Positions 44,775 to 56,161 of a stretch of 64,000 nt of DNA are shown here, one piece after another. The stretch lies in NCBI RefSeq assembly GCF_002483225.1, contig NZ_DLHL01000048.1:1-64000 (forward strand), in the 5' to 3' direction. How positions within the stretch are numbered: the first letter of the stretch is position 1; the number at the start of each line of letters is the position of its first letter. Source of the DNA: Gemmatimonas sp. UBA7669 (GTDB taxonomy: Bacteria > Gemmatimonadota > Gemmatimonadetes > Gemmatimonadales > Gemmatimonadaceae). The notes beneath the pieces were generated by a model, which worked only from the letters and a program-made list of their open reading frames with translations, did no database searches and had not been told where the DNA came from. A program made the position numbers and the translations under genes.

Positions 44775-46736
44775 TCAACTGACATCTGAACCAAATCGCA
44801 GTCTGGTCCCTCGTGTGCCCCAACTGTTGTCCCGCGGCCCGATGCGATGCCGCTGCTCCAGCAGGGCACTCATGGCGGCCAGCGGTAGTGCATCGCCGTA
44901 GTGTCGACCCTGTTGCGCAAAGCACTGCAGCCGCGCGAGGCGACGGGCCTGCTCCGCACTCTCCACGCCCTCGGCCACGACCTCGAGTCCCAGCCCGCGA
45001 GCCAGCCGAACCATGCTGGAGACAATGGCCTGGTCGCGTGCATCGGCCAGCAATTGGGATACAAACCGGCGGTCGATCTTGATGCCGTCCACCGGCGCCT
45101 CGCGCAGGAACGTGAGCGAGGCGTGACCCACACCGAAGTCGTCCACCACCAGCCGAAGCCCCAGCGACTTGAGCGCGCGCAGGGTGCCCATGGCTGTCTC
45201 GCCGTCGATCAGCGTGCTGTTCTCGGTGAGTTCGAGGGTGAGCGCCGGAGCCGGGCAGCCGGTTTCCGACATGATCTGCGCCACGCGCCGGTCAAAGCCG
45301 TGTTCGCGCAGCTGCACGGCCGAGAGGTTGACGGCGACGCGCAGGTCATGGCTGGTGCCGAGGGCGCGCCACTGCACGATGGCGCGGCAGGCCTCACGCA
45401 GCACCTGTTCACCGATGGGCACGATGAGACCGGTGTCCTCGGCGAGGCTCAGGAAACCATGTGGTCCCTGCAGACCATGTTCGGGGTCGCGCCAGCGCAG
45501 CAGGGCTTCCACGGCAATGATGCGGTCGGCCACGACATCGTGGATGGGCTGGTAGTACACCTCCAGTTCGCCTATCTGCATGGCGTTCCGCAGGCGGGCC
45601 TCGCGCTTGTGCGTCACCGAGGCCGCGACAACGGGTGGCGGGTCGACCTCGTGCGCTGCCATGAGCGAATCGCCGGGCAGGAGGGCCGCCCGGGCGCGTC
45701 GGGTGCGGTACTTCTCGCGGTACATGTCCGAGTCGGCGGCATCCAACAGCTCCTTGGCCGTGGACCCGTCGAGTGGGGACATGGCGCTGCCCACACTCGC
45801 CTGGATCACAAGCGGGTCGCCAACGGAAGTTTCCACAGGCTCGCGAAGACGGTCGAGAATGGCCTCCTTCACAAAGGCCACGTCGCGGCGGCTGGTGACA
45901 TCCGGCAGGAGCACGACAAACTCGTCACCGCCAAGGCGGGCCACCGCGTCGGAGCGGCGTACACACTCCTGCAGACGCACCGCCACGGCACGAAGCAAGG
46001 CGTCGCCCAGGGCGTGACCACGCGTGTCGTTGATGGCCTTGAAGCCGTCGAGGTCCACGAAGAGAAGGCCGGTCTTGCGCACGTAGCGGTCGCCGAAGGC
46101 CAGGGCGCGCTCGAGTTGATCCAGGAAGAGCTCGCGATTGGCCAACCCGGTGAGCGGGTCGTGGGTCGCGCGGTGCGCCGCCTCGATGCGCGCCGCTTCC
46201 AGCGCAGTGAGCTTGCGCTGGCGCTCGATGGCAAAGGCCACCGCGCGGGCCAGTGCGGCCGGCGCCGCGTCGGTCTTGTCGAGGCATTCGTGCGCGCCGG
46301 CCCGAAGGGCGCGCAGCGCGAGCGCATCGTCCAGATGCCGGCTGAACACCACCACGGGCACGCCGGGGGCCGCGCCACGCACGCCGGCCAGGCTGGCAAT
46401 GCCACTGGCGTCGCTGAGTGCGAGATCGAGCAACACCGCATCGGGACGGTCCTGCAGCAACTGCCGAATGGCCTCGGCGAGCGTGTGGACCACCTGACAG
46501 GTCACATGCGCACCAAGCCGCTCGGTCAGCGCGCTGACGGAACTGCGCGCGTCGGCGGCGTCGTTGTCTACCAGCAGGACGTGCAGTCTGCTAGGATCGG
46601 ACGGTGCAGCCGTGATGTGGTCAGGCACGGTGCGGTGGGCGGAGGAAGCAGGGAATCGGGCCGTCGTCTCCACGATACGCTCTGTTTCCACATTCGCCAG
46701 TCCCCCGATGAATTGTGACCACCCCGTATTTTTCAT
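44775..46736 (-). CDS. Response regulator with GGDEF and EAL domains
   Basis: A 653-residue cytoplasmic c-di-GMP enzyme with three domains: receiver (about 50-165, phospho-acceptor in AVLLDLALSD), GGDEF (about 190-350) and EAL (about 375-625). RLGGDEF is intact, so diguanylate cyclase activity is likely, and RRSD five residues before it is an RxxD inhibitory site. The EAL domain keeps VEALLRWRDP, ENSTLIDG, DDFGVGHASL and KIDRRFV, so phosphodiesterase activity is possible. No histidine kinase gene is adjacent. The start is close to that of the divergent peroxiredoxin gene (18 bases), so a later start, for instance near the first GTG, cannot be excluded. Confidence 0.9.
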   Translation of the reverse strand: MKNTGWSQFIGGLANVETERIVETTARFPASSAHRTVPDHITAAPSDPSRLHVLLVDNDAADARSSVSALTERLGAHVTCQVVHTLAEAIRQLLQDRPDAVLLDLALSDASGIASLAGVRGAAPGVPVVVFSRHLDDALALRALRAGAHECLDKTDAAPAALARAVAFAIERQRKLTALEAARIEAAHRATHDPLTGLANRELFLDQLERALAFGDRYVRKTGLLFVDLDGFKAINDTRGHALGDALLRAVAVRLQECVRRSDAVARLGGDEFVVLLPDVTSRRDVAFVKEAILDRLREPVETSVGDPLVIQASVGSAMSPLDGSTAKELLDAADSDMYREKYRTRRARAALLPGDSLMAAHEVDPPPVVAASVTHKREARLRNAMQIGELEVYYQPIHDVVADRIIAVEALLRWRDPEHGLQGPHGFLSLAEDTGLIVPIGEQVLREACRAIVQWRALGTSHDLRVAVNLSAVQLREHGFDRRVAQIMSETGCPAPALTLELTENSTLIDGETAMGTLRALKSLGLRLVVDDFGVGHASLTFLREAPVDGIKIDRRFVSQLLADARDQAIVSSMVRLARGLGLEVVAEGVESAEQARRLARLQCFAQQGRHYGDALPLAAMSALLEQRHRIGPRDNSWGTRGTRLRFGSDVS

Positions 46737-46754
46737 CTTTCAGCCCAGAACCGG

Positions 46755-47246
46755 ATGTCTACCGCCACCCCCACTCCCGTTACGACCCCACTGGCTGTCG
46801 GTACCGAAGCCCCCGACTTCGCGTTGTCGTCCACCTCGGGCCAGACGGTGAGCCTGTCGAATTTCCGCGGCCAGAAGGCGGTGCTGCTCGCCTTCTTCCC
46901 GCTGGCCTTCACCAGCACCTGCACGACCGAGCTGTGTGCCTTTGGTGATGATTTCGACGCCTTCGTCGGCGCCAACGTGGAAGTGCTTCCCATTTCGGTA
47001 GATGCGGTTCCGAGTCTCAAGGAATTCCGTAACAAGTACGGGATGAAGGTCGAGCTGCTGTCGGACTTCAAGCGTGAGGCGTCGCGTGCCTTTGGTGTGC
47101 TGCGGCCGGACACCTTCTTCTCCGAGCGCGCCTACTTCCTGATCGATGCGCAGGGCATCATTCGCTGGATGCATGTCGAGGAGGCCCTGGGACAGCGCCG
47201 AGAGAATGCGGAAATTCTCGCGGCAATTCAAAACGTGATCGGTTGA
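46755..47246 (+). CDS. Peroxiredoxin (AhpC/TSA family, Bcp/AhpE-like)
   Basis: A 163-residue thiol peroxidase of the thioredoxin fold that reduces hydroperoxides. The peroxidatic cysteine is in PLAFTSTCTTELCAF, and a second cysteine lies five residues later in the same motif (TCTTELC). The pattern EAPDFALSSTSGQTVSLSNFRGQKAVLLAFFP is typical of the family, and the length fits Bcp/AhpE. No signal peptide. Two hairpins follow the stop codon. Confidence 0.9.
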   Translation: MSTATPTPVTTPLAVGTEAPDFALSSTSGQTVSLSNFRGQKAVLLAFFPLAFTSTCTTELCAFGDDFDAFVGANVEVLPISVDAVPSLKEFRNKYGMKVELLSDFKREASRAFGVLRPDTFFSERAYFLIDAQGIIRWMHVEEALGQRRENAEILAAIQNVIG

Positions 47247-47257
47247 TTTCCACATCC

Positions 47258-47336
47258 CACGGACGCAGCTGTGCGTCGCGTCCGTGAGTCACGTTTCTGA
47301 ACAAAGCGGGGTGTCGTGGATAAACACGACACCCCG
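47258..47336. terminator. Two hairpins between the peroxiredoxin and Hsp20 genes
   Basis: The first hairpin has nine-base arms (47258-47266 CACGGACGC, 47278-47286). The second has perfect 12-base arms (47307-47318, 47325-47336) and a six-base loop GATAAA. They lie between the converging 3' ends of the peroxiredoxin gene and the Hsp20 gene and probably end transcription from both sides. Confidence 0.7.
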
Positions 47337-47373
47337 TTCCTGTTGCTGCAACTGCCGAGAGGTAACGCGTCGA

Positions 47374-47853
47374 TCAGGCCGTCGCGGTCTCGGTGCTGGC
47401 CTCGCTTGTCACAGCGGGCGACTGCACACTCACCGGTACACGGCGGGGCTGAGCGGGCGCCAGCTTGGCCACCCGCACGGTCAGCACGCCGAGGTCATAC
47501 TCGGCCTGAATGCTCTGCAGGTCGGCGGTCTTGGGCAGGCGGAACTGCCGGACGAACTGCCCCTGCGTTGTCTCGCTGATCAGCATACGCTCACCTTCCG
47601 CCCGCTCGCGGCCGGCTCGCTCACCGCGCACCGTCAGCACGCCGTCTTCCGCCAGCACCTCAAGGCGGTCGGCGGGAATGCCGGGGACATCGAGCGCGAT
47701 CGTAAAGCCCTGTTGATCCTCGCGGGCCTGTACGGCTGGCTGCCACGACGCGGCCGGGCGGCCGGCAAAGACCTCCTCGAACAGGCGATCCATTTCGCGG
47801 CGGATGGCGGTTACCGGGGCGGGAGACACAGCGGGAATGCGGTAGTAGGTCAT
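47374..47853 (-). CDS. Hsp20 family small heat shock protein
   Basis: A 159-residue chaperone with a central alpha-crystallin domain (about 45-135: FTIALDVPGIPADRLEVLAEDGVLTVRGER, then FVRQFRLPKTADLQSIQAEYDLGVLTVRVAKL). Short N-terminal and C-terminal tails are present. It holds unfolding proteins in a refoldable state. The start was set at MTYYRIPAV; an AGAGGA lies shortly upstream, and the longer frame has no likeness to the family. Between it and the next gene are 276 bases, with no recognisable gene in them. Confidence 0.92.
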   Translation of the reverse strand: MTYYRIPAVSPAPVTAIRREMDRLFEEVFAGRPAASWQPAVQAREDQQGFTIALDVPGIPADRLEVLAEDGVLTVRGERAGRERAEGERMLISETTQGQFVRQFRLPKTADLQSIQAEYDLGVLTVRVAKLAPAQPRRVPVSVQSPAVTSEASTETATA

Positions 47854-48129
47854 GGGATCCTCTGATGGTTGTGGATCGTGGAGATTTGTGATTGGAGATT
47901 GGACGCCTGGGCGGCGTCGCCAATGGTCAGGAGGGGCAGGCACTGTGCCACCGTTGCTGGGTCGGATTGGCAAGCGAGGTTTTGTGTCGGCTGCCAATCA
48001 GGCGCCTGGCCTGTCGAATCGGCGGAGCGGCGAATTGCTTTGGTTCGGACTCCCGGAAATAGTGATGGATAGGGCGCAATCACTTTCGGTCAGCTTGTCC
48101 GGTCCAATACCGATGCGTAGCTTGCCATC
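47854..48129. other. Gene-free divergent spacer
   Basis: This 276-base spacer separates the divergent Hsp20 and histidine kinase genes. It must hold promoters for both. No perfect heat-shock operator (CIRCE), clear -35/-10 pair or large palindrome was seen. The open frames across it have no support. Confidence 0.5.
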
Positions 48130-49676
48130 ATGCTGCTCGCCGCGACCGTTCCCCAGCTCCTGCGTCACCTCGCCGATGCCACCGAGGTCAGTGAAGGGTT
48201 GGCGCAGATGCTGGCGCAGCTCGGGCGCGACCTCGAGGCGGAACGGGTGGCGTTGGAGTTCGCCGACGGACGTACGCGGAACATTGCGTGGCGTGCCGAG
48301 GGCGCAGGTGCCAGCGTAGGTGCCAGCGCAGGTGCCAGCGCCGGTGCCAGGACAGCCGCCGGCGCAGCGGCGCTGCCGCTCGCGCAACCCCTGCAGTTGG
48401 CGGTGACCGCCGCCGGCCAGGGTTTGGCCAGCCTGCTGGTCCATCGCGAGCGGCCGTTCGACAGCGACGAGCAGACGCTGCTGCAATCGGTTGCCGACTT
48501 GTGCGCCGTGGCCCTCGCCCGCGAGGCGCATCGCCGTGATCTCGAGGCTCAGGTGTCCGATCGCATGCGCGAGGTCGCGCAGCAGCGCGCCTTCATCGAG
48601 TGCATCGTGGACTCGCTGCCGCACGGGCTGTATGTGGTAGACCGCGACTACCGCATCCACGCCTGGAACCGCAAGCGTGAGACCGGCATGCAGGGTGTCT
48701 CGCGCATTGATGCCGTGGGTCGCTCCATTTTCGAGATTCTGCACCGCCAGCCGGCCGGCCTGCTCAAGCGGGAGTTCGACGAGGTCTTTGCCAACGGCCA
48801 GTTGCAGCAATTCCAGATGGAAAGCAACGCTTTCGGCGACATGCGCACCTACCGCATTTCCAAGATCCCCATGCGGCTGGGCGGCGGCGCGGTGACGCAC
48901 GTCATCACCATTGGTGAGGACATCACCGATTGGAAGGCGGCGCTCGATCGCACGGCCCAGGCCGAGAAGCTGGCAGCACTGGGGCAACTGGCAGCGGGCG
49001 TCATGCACGAGATCAACAACCCTTTGGCCACCATTGCGGCCTGCGCCGAGTCGCTGTCGCTGTCCGGGGAGCTGGGGGATGCGGCGCCGCCGTCGGGCGA
49101 GTTGCTGCGCATCATCGATCTCGAGGTGCAGCGCTGCAAGAAAATCGTGAACGGCCTGCTCGATTTCTCGCGCCCCAAGGCGGTTGGGCGGGAGCTCTTC
49201 GATCTCAATGCGGTGGTGCAGCAGGGGCTCTTCCTGTTGCAGCATCACCCGCGCTTCAAGCGCATCAAGCTGGTCACCGACCTCGAGACCAGTGTCCCGC
49301 TCCTGGTGGAAGGTGACAGCGATCAGCTGGTGCAGGTGCTTATTGCACTGGCCATGAACGCGCTCGATGCCACGCCCGAGCAGGGGCACGTCACCATTCG
49401 CACACGCGCCGACCACGATGACGCCGGGCGCCGCATGGCGCAGCTCGACGTCGAAGACGAGGGGCCGGGGGTGCCGCGTGCGCTGCAGGCCAAGGTGTTC
49501 GAACCATTCTTTACGACCAAGCCGCCGGGACAGGGGACTGGGCTGGGTCTCGCCATCTGCTATGGCATCGTTTCCGACCATGGGGGGACGCTGGCGCTGG
49601 TCTCTCCCGAGGGGCAGGGGGCCACGTTCCGTGTGTCCCTGCCGCTGCGTTCGGCCGATGCGGGGGAACTGCGTGC

Positions 49677-49680
<4 letters not shown>
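48130..49680 (+). CDS. PAS domain sensor histidine kinase
   Basis: A 516-residue cytoplasmic sensor kinase. An N-terminal sensor part (about 1-150, GAF-like pattern) contains an alanine/glycine-rich insert encoded by four 12-base repeats. A PAS domain lies at about 160-280 (IVDSLPHGLYVVDRDYRIHAWNRK). The phospho-acceptor is His293 in VMHEINNPLATIAAC, and the ATPase domain has LIALAMNALDATPEQG, DEGPGVP and GQGTGLGLAICYGIV. No membrane helix is visible. The stop overlaps the regulator start (ATGA), so it and the NtrC-like protein form a pair. Confidence 0.9.
48304..48351 (+). repeat. Four tandem 12-base repeats inside the kinase gene
   Basis: Four consecutive units close to GCAGGTGCCAGC (48304, 48316, 48328, 48340). 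They encode AGAS-VGAS-AGAS-AGAR, a flexible insert between the first sensor strands. The number of units could change by slippage without a shift of frame. Confidence 0.85.
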
Positions 49681-51206
<1,526 letters not shown>

Positions 51207-51224
51207 TCGCGTGCCTCCCACATC

Positions 51225-51893
<669 letters not shown>

Positions 51894-53444
51894 ATGGCCA
51901 CGCTGCGCATCGGCACGCCGTCCATCCGTGCGCAGCTCACCCTCGCGTGGACCGCCGCCATGGTGGCCACGCTGGTCGTGTTTGCCGGCACGCTGCTGGT
52001 GGTGCGCCGCCAGTTGCTGCTCGAGGAGCATGAGCTGCGCGTGCAGCGGCGTGCGGATCAGGTGGTACTGGCCATTGATGTGGCGCGTCGCACGGGAACC
52101 GAGCCCCTCTTCGCGCAGAACGACCCGCTGGCCGGTCCCAGCATCGGCCAGCGCATGAGCGCCTTCCTGTCGCTCATTGAAGGCTATGTGCTGGTGCAGG
52201 ACAGCTCAGGTTACGACATCTACGCCTCGCCGTCGGTGCGCGCGCTGTCCACGTCGGACCGTGATCGGTTTTCCACGGCGGCGCGCGCCTCGCGTCCCGG
52301 GCCGGGCAGCCCGCGGGTCGCGTTGTTCAGCGATGATCTCATGCTCGCCACGCGCGATGTCCGCCTGAGCGACAAGGACCGCTATCGTGTGTACGCCGCG
52401 CTGACCACGCGCGACATCAACCTCACGCCGCCCGAACTCGTGGGGCCGATGCTCACCATCGCGCCCTTCCTGCTCATGCTCTCCGTGGGCTTTGCGTACG
52501 TCATTGCCGGTCGTGCCTTCCGGCCCATCGATCGCATCATCGATCAGGTGGAAGCCATCACCGACGGCCGCTCGCTGCATCGCCGCCTCGTCATCGGTGC
52601 GGCCGGCGAGGAACTCGCGCGCCTGTCGGTCACGCTCAACGCCTTCATCGAGCGCATTGACCTGTCGTTCGGCGCGCTGCGTCGCTTCACCGCTGATGCC
52701 AGCCACGAACTCAAGACGCCGTTGGCGGTCATGCGGGCCGACGTGGAGCGGTCCATGATGCCGACGGTAAGCGAGGAGGAGCGGGCCGTGGCGCTCGAGG
52801 AGGCGCTGCAGCAGGTCACGCGCATGGCGGATCTGGTGGACTCGCTGCTCACACTCGCGCGCGCGGACGAAGGGCGCTTCGAGGTCTATCGCGAGCCCAT
52901 CGAACTCGCACCGCTGGTGCGGGAGGTTGTGGAGACCGCACGTCTGCTGGGCGAGGAGAACGAGCTGCGCATCATTGCCACCCAGCTCGACAACGCCGAG
53001 GTGCTCGGCGATGTGGTGCGGCTCCGGCAGTTGTTCCTCAATCTCGTTTCGAACGCCATCAAGTACACGCCGAAGGGCGGGGAAGTGGAGATCGCACTCG
53101 TGCGTGGCGAGGCCGAGGTGACGCTGTCCGTGCGGGACTCGGGTATCGGTATTGCCGCGGCCGACCTGCCGTATGTGTTCGAGCGCTTCTGGCGCGCGGA
53201 CCGGGTGCGCTCGCGGGCCAGCGAACGTGGCGGATTCGGCCTGGGGCTCGCCATTTCGCAGTGGATTGCCCAGGCGCACAGCGGACGCCTGGAAGTCCAG
53301 TCGCGTCTGGGGCGGGGCAGCACGTTCACGCTGACGCTGCCTCTGGCCGGTTCGCCGGGATCGGGAATGACGGGCGAGTATCAGTCGGTGGTCAACCTGC
53401 GGGATGAGCCGATTGATCTCCACGGAACACTAACCTCGGATTAA
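51894..53444 (+). CDS. Membrane sensor histidine kinase partner of the OmpR regulator
   Basis: A 516-residue inner-membrane kinase. Two membrane helices (about 19-38 and 183-205) border a periplasmic sensor of about 145 residues. A HAMP domain (IDRIIDQVEAITDGRSLHRRL) follows, then the H box with His271 (FTADASHELKTPLAVMRADVE) and the ATPase domain (NLVSNAIKYTPKGG, DSGIGIAAADLPYVFERFWRADR, GGFGLGLAIS). The start codon touches the regulator stop. The periplasmic sensor has no recognisable fold. Confidence 0.92.
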   Translation: MATLRIGTPSIRAQLTLAWTAAMVATLVVFAGTLLVVRRQLLLEEHELRVQRRADQVVLAIDVARRTGTEPLFAQNDPLAGPSIGQRMSAFLSLIEGYVLVQDSSGYDIYASPSVRALSTSDRDRFSTAARASRPGPGSPRVALFSDDLMLATRDVRLSDKDRYRVYAALTTRDINLTPPELVGPMLTIAPFLLMLSVGFAYVIAGRAFRPIDRIIDQVEAITDGRSLHRRLVIGAAGEELARLSVTLNAFIERIDLSFGALRRFTADASHELKTPLAVMRADVERSMMPTVSEEERAVALEEALQQVTRMADLVDSLLTLARADEGRFEVYREPIELAPLVREVVETARLLGEENELRIIATQLDNAEVLGDVVRLRQLFLNLVSNAIKYTPKGGEVEIALVRGEAEVTLSVRDSGIGIAAADLPYVFERFWRADRVRSRASERGGFGLGLAISQWIAQAHSGRLEVQSRLGRGSTFTLTLPLAGSPGSGMTGEYQSVVNLRDEPIDLHGTLTSD

Positions 53445-53560
53445 TCCGATCCTAATCTTTCTTCCATTGCCCGCTCATGTCCGGAACGTAGGTTCGGCCT
53501 GTCAGCTCCGGATAGCCCGTCCGGTCGCGACGTTCGTAGCCCGTACCCCGGACCAGCGAG

Positions 53561-54280
53561 ATGTTCAACAACCTGATCGAGTCTCAGGCCAAGAAGCAGA
53601 AGCGCGCCGGCGGGTCCTTCATGTCCATCGTGGTGCACACCGCCGTCGTTGCCGCGCTCATCGCGGTTACGAAGGGCGCGGGCGCCGTGATGGAGGAAGA
53701 GAAGGTCGAGAAGGTGGAGTTCGTCGAGGTGAAGAAAGACGAACCGAAGCCGCCCGAGCCTGAGAAGGCCCCGCCGCCGCCTGACGCTGTGGCCGCCCCG
53801 CCGCCGCCGAAGGGTTTCCAGGTGCTTTCTGCGCCCATCGAAATTCCCAACGTTATCCCGGAAATCGACCTCTCCAAGAAGGTGACGGATGAGGCGGACT
53901 TCTCCGGCAAGGGTGTGGCTGGTGGTATCGCCAAGGGTGTCGAAGGTGGCAAGGGTCCCGTCATTCAGAATGCGGACCAGCCCTACTTCGACTTCCAGGT
54001 GGAAAAGCCGGTGGTCATGGCGCCTGGCTCGCAGGGTCCGGCCTATCCCGACATGCTCCGCACGGCGGGCATCGAGGGCACCGTACTCGCGCAGTTCGTC
54101 GTCGACACGACGGGTCGGGCCGAGATGAACACGTTCAAGGCCCTCAAGTCGGACAACGATTTGTTCACCAACGCCGTGAAGAATGCGCTGCAGCGCATGC
54201 GCTTCCTCCCCGCTGAAGTGGGTGGTCGCAAGGTGAAGCAGCTCGTGCAGCAGCCGTTCCAGTTCTCGCTCAACCGCTAA
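53561..54280 (+). CDS. TonB family energy transducer
   Basis: A 239-residue TonB-like protein. The single N-terminal helix (FMSIVVHTAVVAALIAV) is followed by a charged Lys/Glu stretch, a proline-rich spacer (KPPEPEKAPPPPDAVAAPPPP) and a C-terminal TonB domain (PDMLRTAGIEGTVLAQFVVDTTGRA, MRFLPAEVGGRKVKQLVQQPFQFSL). It couples the proton-driven ExbB/ExbD motor to outer-membrane receptors. ExbB follows after 38 bases, so the set is one operon. Confidence 0.9.
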   Translation: MFNNLIESQAKKQKRAGGSFMSIVVHTAVVAALIAVTKGAGAVMEEEKVEKVEFVEVKKDEPKPPEPEKAPPPPDAVAAPPPPKGFQVLSAPIEIPNVIPEIDLSKKVTDEADFSGKGVAGGIAKGVEGGKGPVIQNADQPYFDFQVEKPVVMAPGSQGPAYPDMLRTAGIEGTVLAQFVVDTTGRAEMNTFKALKSDNDLFTNAVKNALQRMRFLPAEVGGRKVKQLVQQPFQFSLNR

Positions 54281-54318
54281 GCGGTTCCGTCACCAAACAC
54301 ACATCAGGAGATAGGCAG

Positions 54319-55050
54319 ATGGGCATGGATATCATGGACCTTTGGCACGAGATGGGTTGGTTTGCCAAGGGTATCGTTTGGACGCTGCTGATCATGTCGG
54401 CCTACTCGACCGGTATCATCATCCAGAAGTGGTGGCAGATGCGGAAGGCGCAGGGCGAGACGCGCAAGTTCGCCCCGGAGTTCTCGCAGTTCCTCGAGGA
54501 AGACAACCTCACGGAAGCCATCAAGCTCGCCGAAGGCTACAAGAAGTCGCATGTCGCCCGCGTGCTCGGTGGCGCGCTCGGCGAAATCCGTCCGCTCATC
54601 CAGGACGGCTCGGTCACGGTGGCCGACATCAACTCGGCCGAGCGTGCCGTTGAGCGCGAGATGCTCATGACGATCGTCGACCTCAAGCGCGGCCTCGGCG
54701 TGCTCGCGACGGTTGGTGCCACGGCGCCGTTCGTCGGTCTCGTCGGTACGACGATGGGTATCGTGAACTCCTTCACGGCCATGTCCACGTCGGGCGCTGG
54801 TGGTATCTCCTCGATGGCGGCCGGTATCGCCGAAGCCCTCATCACGACGGCCATCGGTATCGGCGTCGCCATTCCCGCGGTGTGGGCGTTCAACTTCTTC
54901 CAGACGAAGATCGACAACCTCACGGCCGAGATGACGTACACGTCGAAGGAAATGATCGACTACCTCATCAAGGGTGTGTCGGGTGAGTTCGGTCGCTCGC
55001 GCTTCACGCGTGAGTTCAACACGGCCGGCCAGACGCCGATCTCGAAGTAA
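54319..55050 (+). CDS. exbB: ExbB/TolQ/MotA family proton channel subunit
   Basis: A 243-residue inner-membrane protein with three hydrophobic segments (about 14-38, 125-150, 165-195). The family part is VDLKRGLGVLATVGATAPFVGLVGTTMGIVNSF and GISSMAAGIAEALITTAIGIGVAIPAV, where the conserved threonines and glutamate lie. It forms the pentameric stator around ExbD. AGGAG lies eight bases before the ATG. Function assignment between ExbB and TolQ rests on the neighbouring TonB genes. Confidence 0.92.
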   Translation: MGMDIMDLWHEMGWFAKGIVWTLLIMSAYSTGIIIQKWWQMRKAQGETRKFAPEFSQFLEEDNLTEAIKLAEGYKKSHVARVLGGALGEIRPLIQDGSVTVADINSAERAVEREMLMTIVDLKRGLGVLATVGATAPFVGLVGTTMGIVNSFTAMSTSGAGGISSMAAGIAEALITTAIGIGVAIPAVWAFNFFQTKIDNLTAEMTYTSKEMIDYLIKGVSGEFGRSRFTREFNTAGQTPISK

Positions 55051-55122
55051 CCAACGTCGGTCCAGCGACGCGCGCCCACATCCGGGCGCGCGGACGCCGG
55101 GCGAGAGTCAAGGAGTTACGCC

Positions 55123-55587
55123 ATGGGTATGAGCGCAGGCGGCGGGGGCGGCGTAAAGGCCGATCCCAACGTCACGCCCATGATCGACGTGATGCTGGTG
55201 CTCCTCATCATCTTCATGATCACGATCCCGCAGATCAACGCGGGCTTCACGGCGGTTCCGCCCGAAGGGCAGAACCTCAAGCCGCATCCGGAAGAAGATG
55301 GGGACCAGGTACTCGGCATTGACGATCAGGGCCAGTACTACCTGAACAAGAAGCCCATCCGCAACGAAGATCTCGAAGCCGCGGTGCGTGAGATCTACGG
55401 CGTGGAAGGACGCGATGACTACATCATGTACGTGAAGGCCCACAAGGACCTTCAGTACCTCAAGGTCATCAACGCGATGGATGTGTTGTCGCGCGGCGGT
55501 GTGCGCGTGGCGGCCCTCATCACGGAACAGGCACCGGGTACCGAATCGCTCGTCGAGAGCGATCGTATCCGTCCGGGAGGCAACTGA
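55123..55587 (+). CDS. exbD: ExbD/TolR family protein, first copy
   Basis: A 154-residue protein with a short N-terminal cytoplasmic part (MGMSAGGGGGVKADPNVTPMIDVMLVLLIIFMI), one membrane helix holding the proton-accepting aspartate in PMIDVMLV, and a periplasmic domain. An AAGGAG precedes the ATG. It pairs with ExbB to drive TonB. A second, related copy follows after two bases. Confidence 0.92.
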   Translation: MGMSAGGGGGVKADPNVTPMIDVMLVLLIIFMITIPQINAGFTAVPPEGQNLKPHPEEDGDQVLGIDDQGQYYLNKKPIRNEDLEAAVREIYGVEGRDDYIMYVKAHKDLQYLKVINAMDVLSRGGVRVAALITEQAPGTESLVESDRIRPGGN

Positions 55588-55589
55588 CC

Positions 55590-55997
55590 ATGGGTATGTC
55601 CGCAGGTGGCGGCGGCGGCGGTCTCAATAACGAGATCAACGTGACGCCCATGATCGACGTGCTCCTGGTGCTGCTGGTGATCTTCATGATCATCGTGCCG
55701 ATGAGCCGCAAGGCCATTGACACGCAGTTGCCGGATCCGAACCCGCAGCCGGCTCAGCCGAACGTGGCGCCGGATCAGATCGTTCTCGAGATCACGGCCG
55801 ATGGCGAATACGCCATCAACAAGGAGCCGGTGGAAAAGGCGCAGCTCTTCAACCGCCTCAAGTCCATCTACGACCCGCGCCCCGAGAAGATCATCTTCGT
55901 CAAGGGTGACACCATGACGACGTACGCGAACGTCGTGTGGGCCATGGACCAGGCGCGCGGTGCCGGCGTCAAGGTCATCGGTGTCGCGCCCAAGTAA
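55590..55997 (+). CDS. exbD: ExbD/TolR family protein, second copy
   Basis: A 135-residue paralogue of the preceding protein. The first residues MGMSAGGGGGG and the helix NVTPMIDVLLVLLVIFMI, with the same aspartate, are nearly the same, but the periplasmic domain differs (QIVLEITADGEYAINKEPVEKAQLFNRLKSIYDPRPEK). It starts directly after the first copy and probably forms a mixed dimer with it. Confidence 0.92.
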   Translation: MGMSAGGGGGGLNNEINVTPMIDVLLVLLVIFMIIVPMSRKAIDTQLPDPNPQPAQPNVAPDQIVLEITADGEYAINKEPVEKAQLFNRLKSIYDPRPEKIIFVKGDTMTTYANVVWAMDQARGAGVKVIGVAPK

Positions 55998-56067
55998 GGC
56001 GATCCACGCACACCATTTCGGCCCAAGTGCACGAAACACGGCACTCTGAGCCATCGAACGGTGTTTG

Positions 56068-56105
56068 ATACGGCGGGCGAACCCATTCGGGCGCGCCCGC
56101 CGTAT
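56068..56105 (+). terminator. Hairpin between exbD and the second tonB gene
   Basis: Twelve-base arms (56068-56079 ATACGGCGGGCG, 56094-56105) with a 14-base loop, followed by TACTTTG. It lies 71 bases after the exbD stop and may end or attenuate the ExbBD transcript before the second TonB-like gene. Confidence 0.6.
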
Positions 56106-56161
56106 TACTTTGCCGTACACCGTTTCGACAGGACCTGACGCCTTCTCCCCGCTCGAACGAC

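Noticed and set aside
48304..48351. Tandem repeats as a possible CRISPR array
   Set aside because: The units are adjacent without spacers, only 12 bases long and lie in frame inside a kinase gene.
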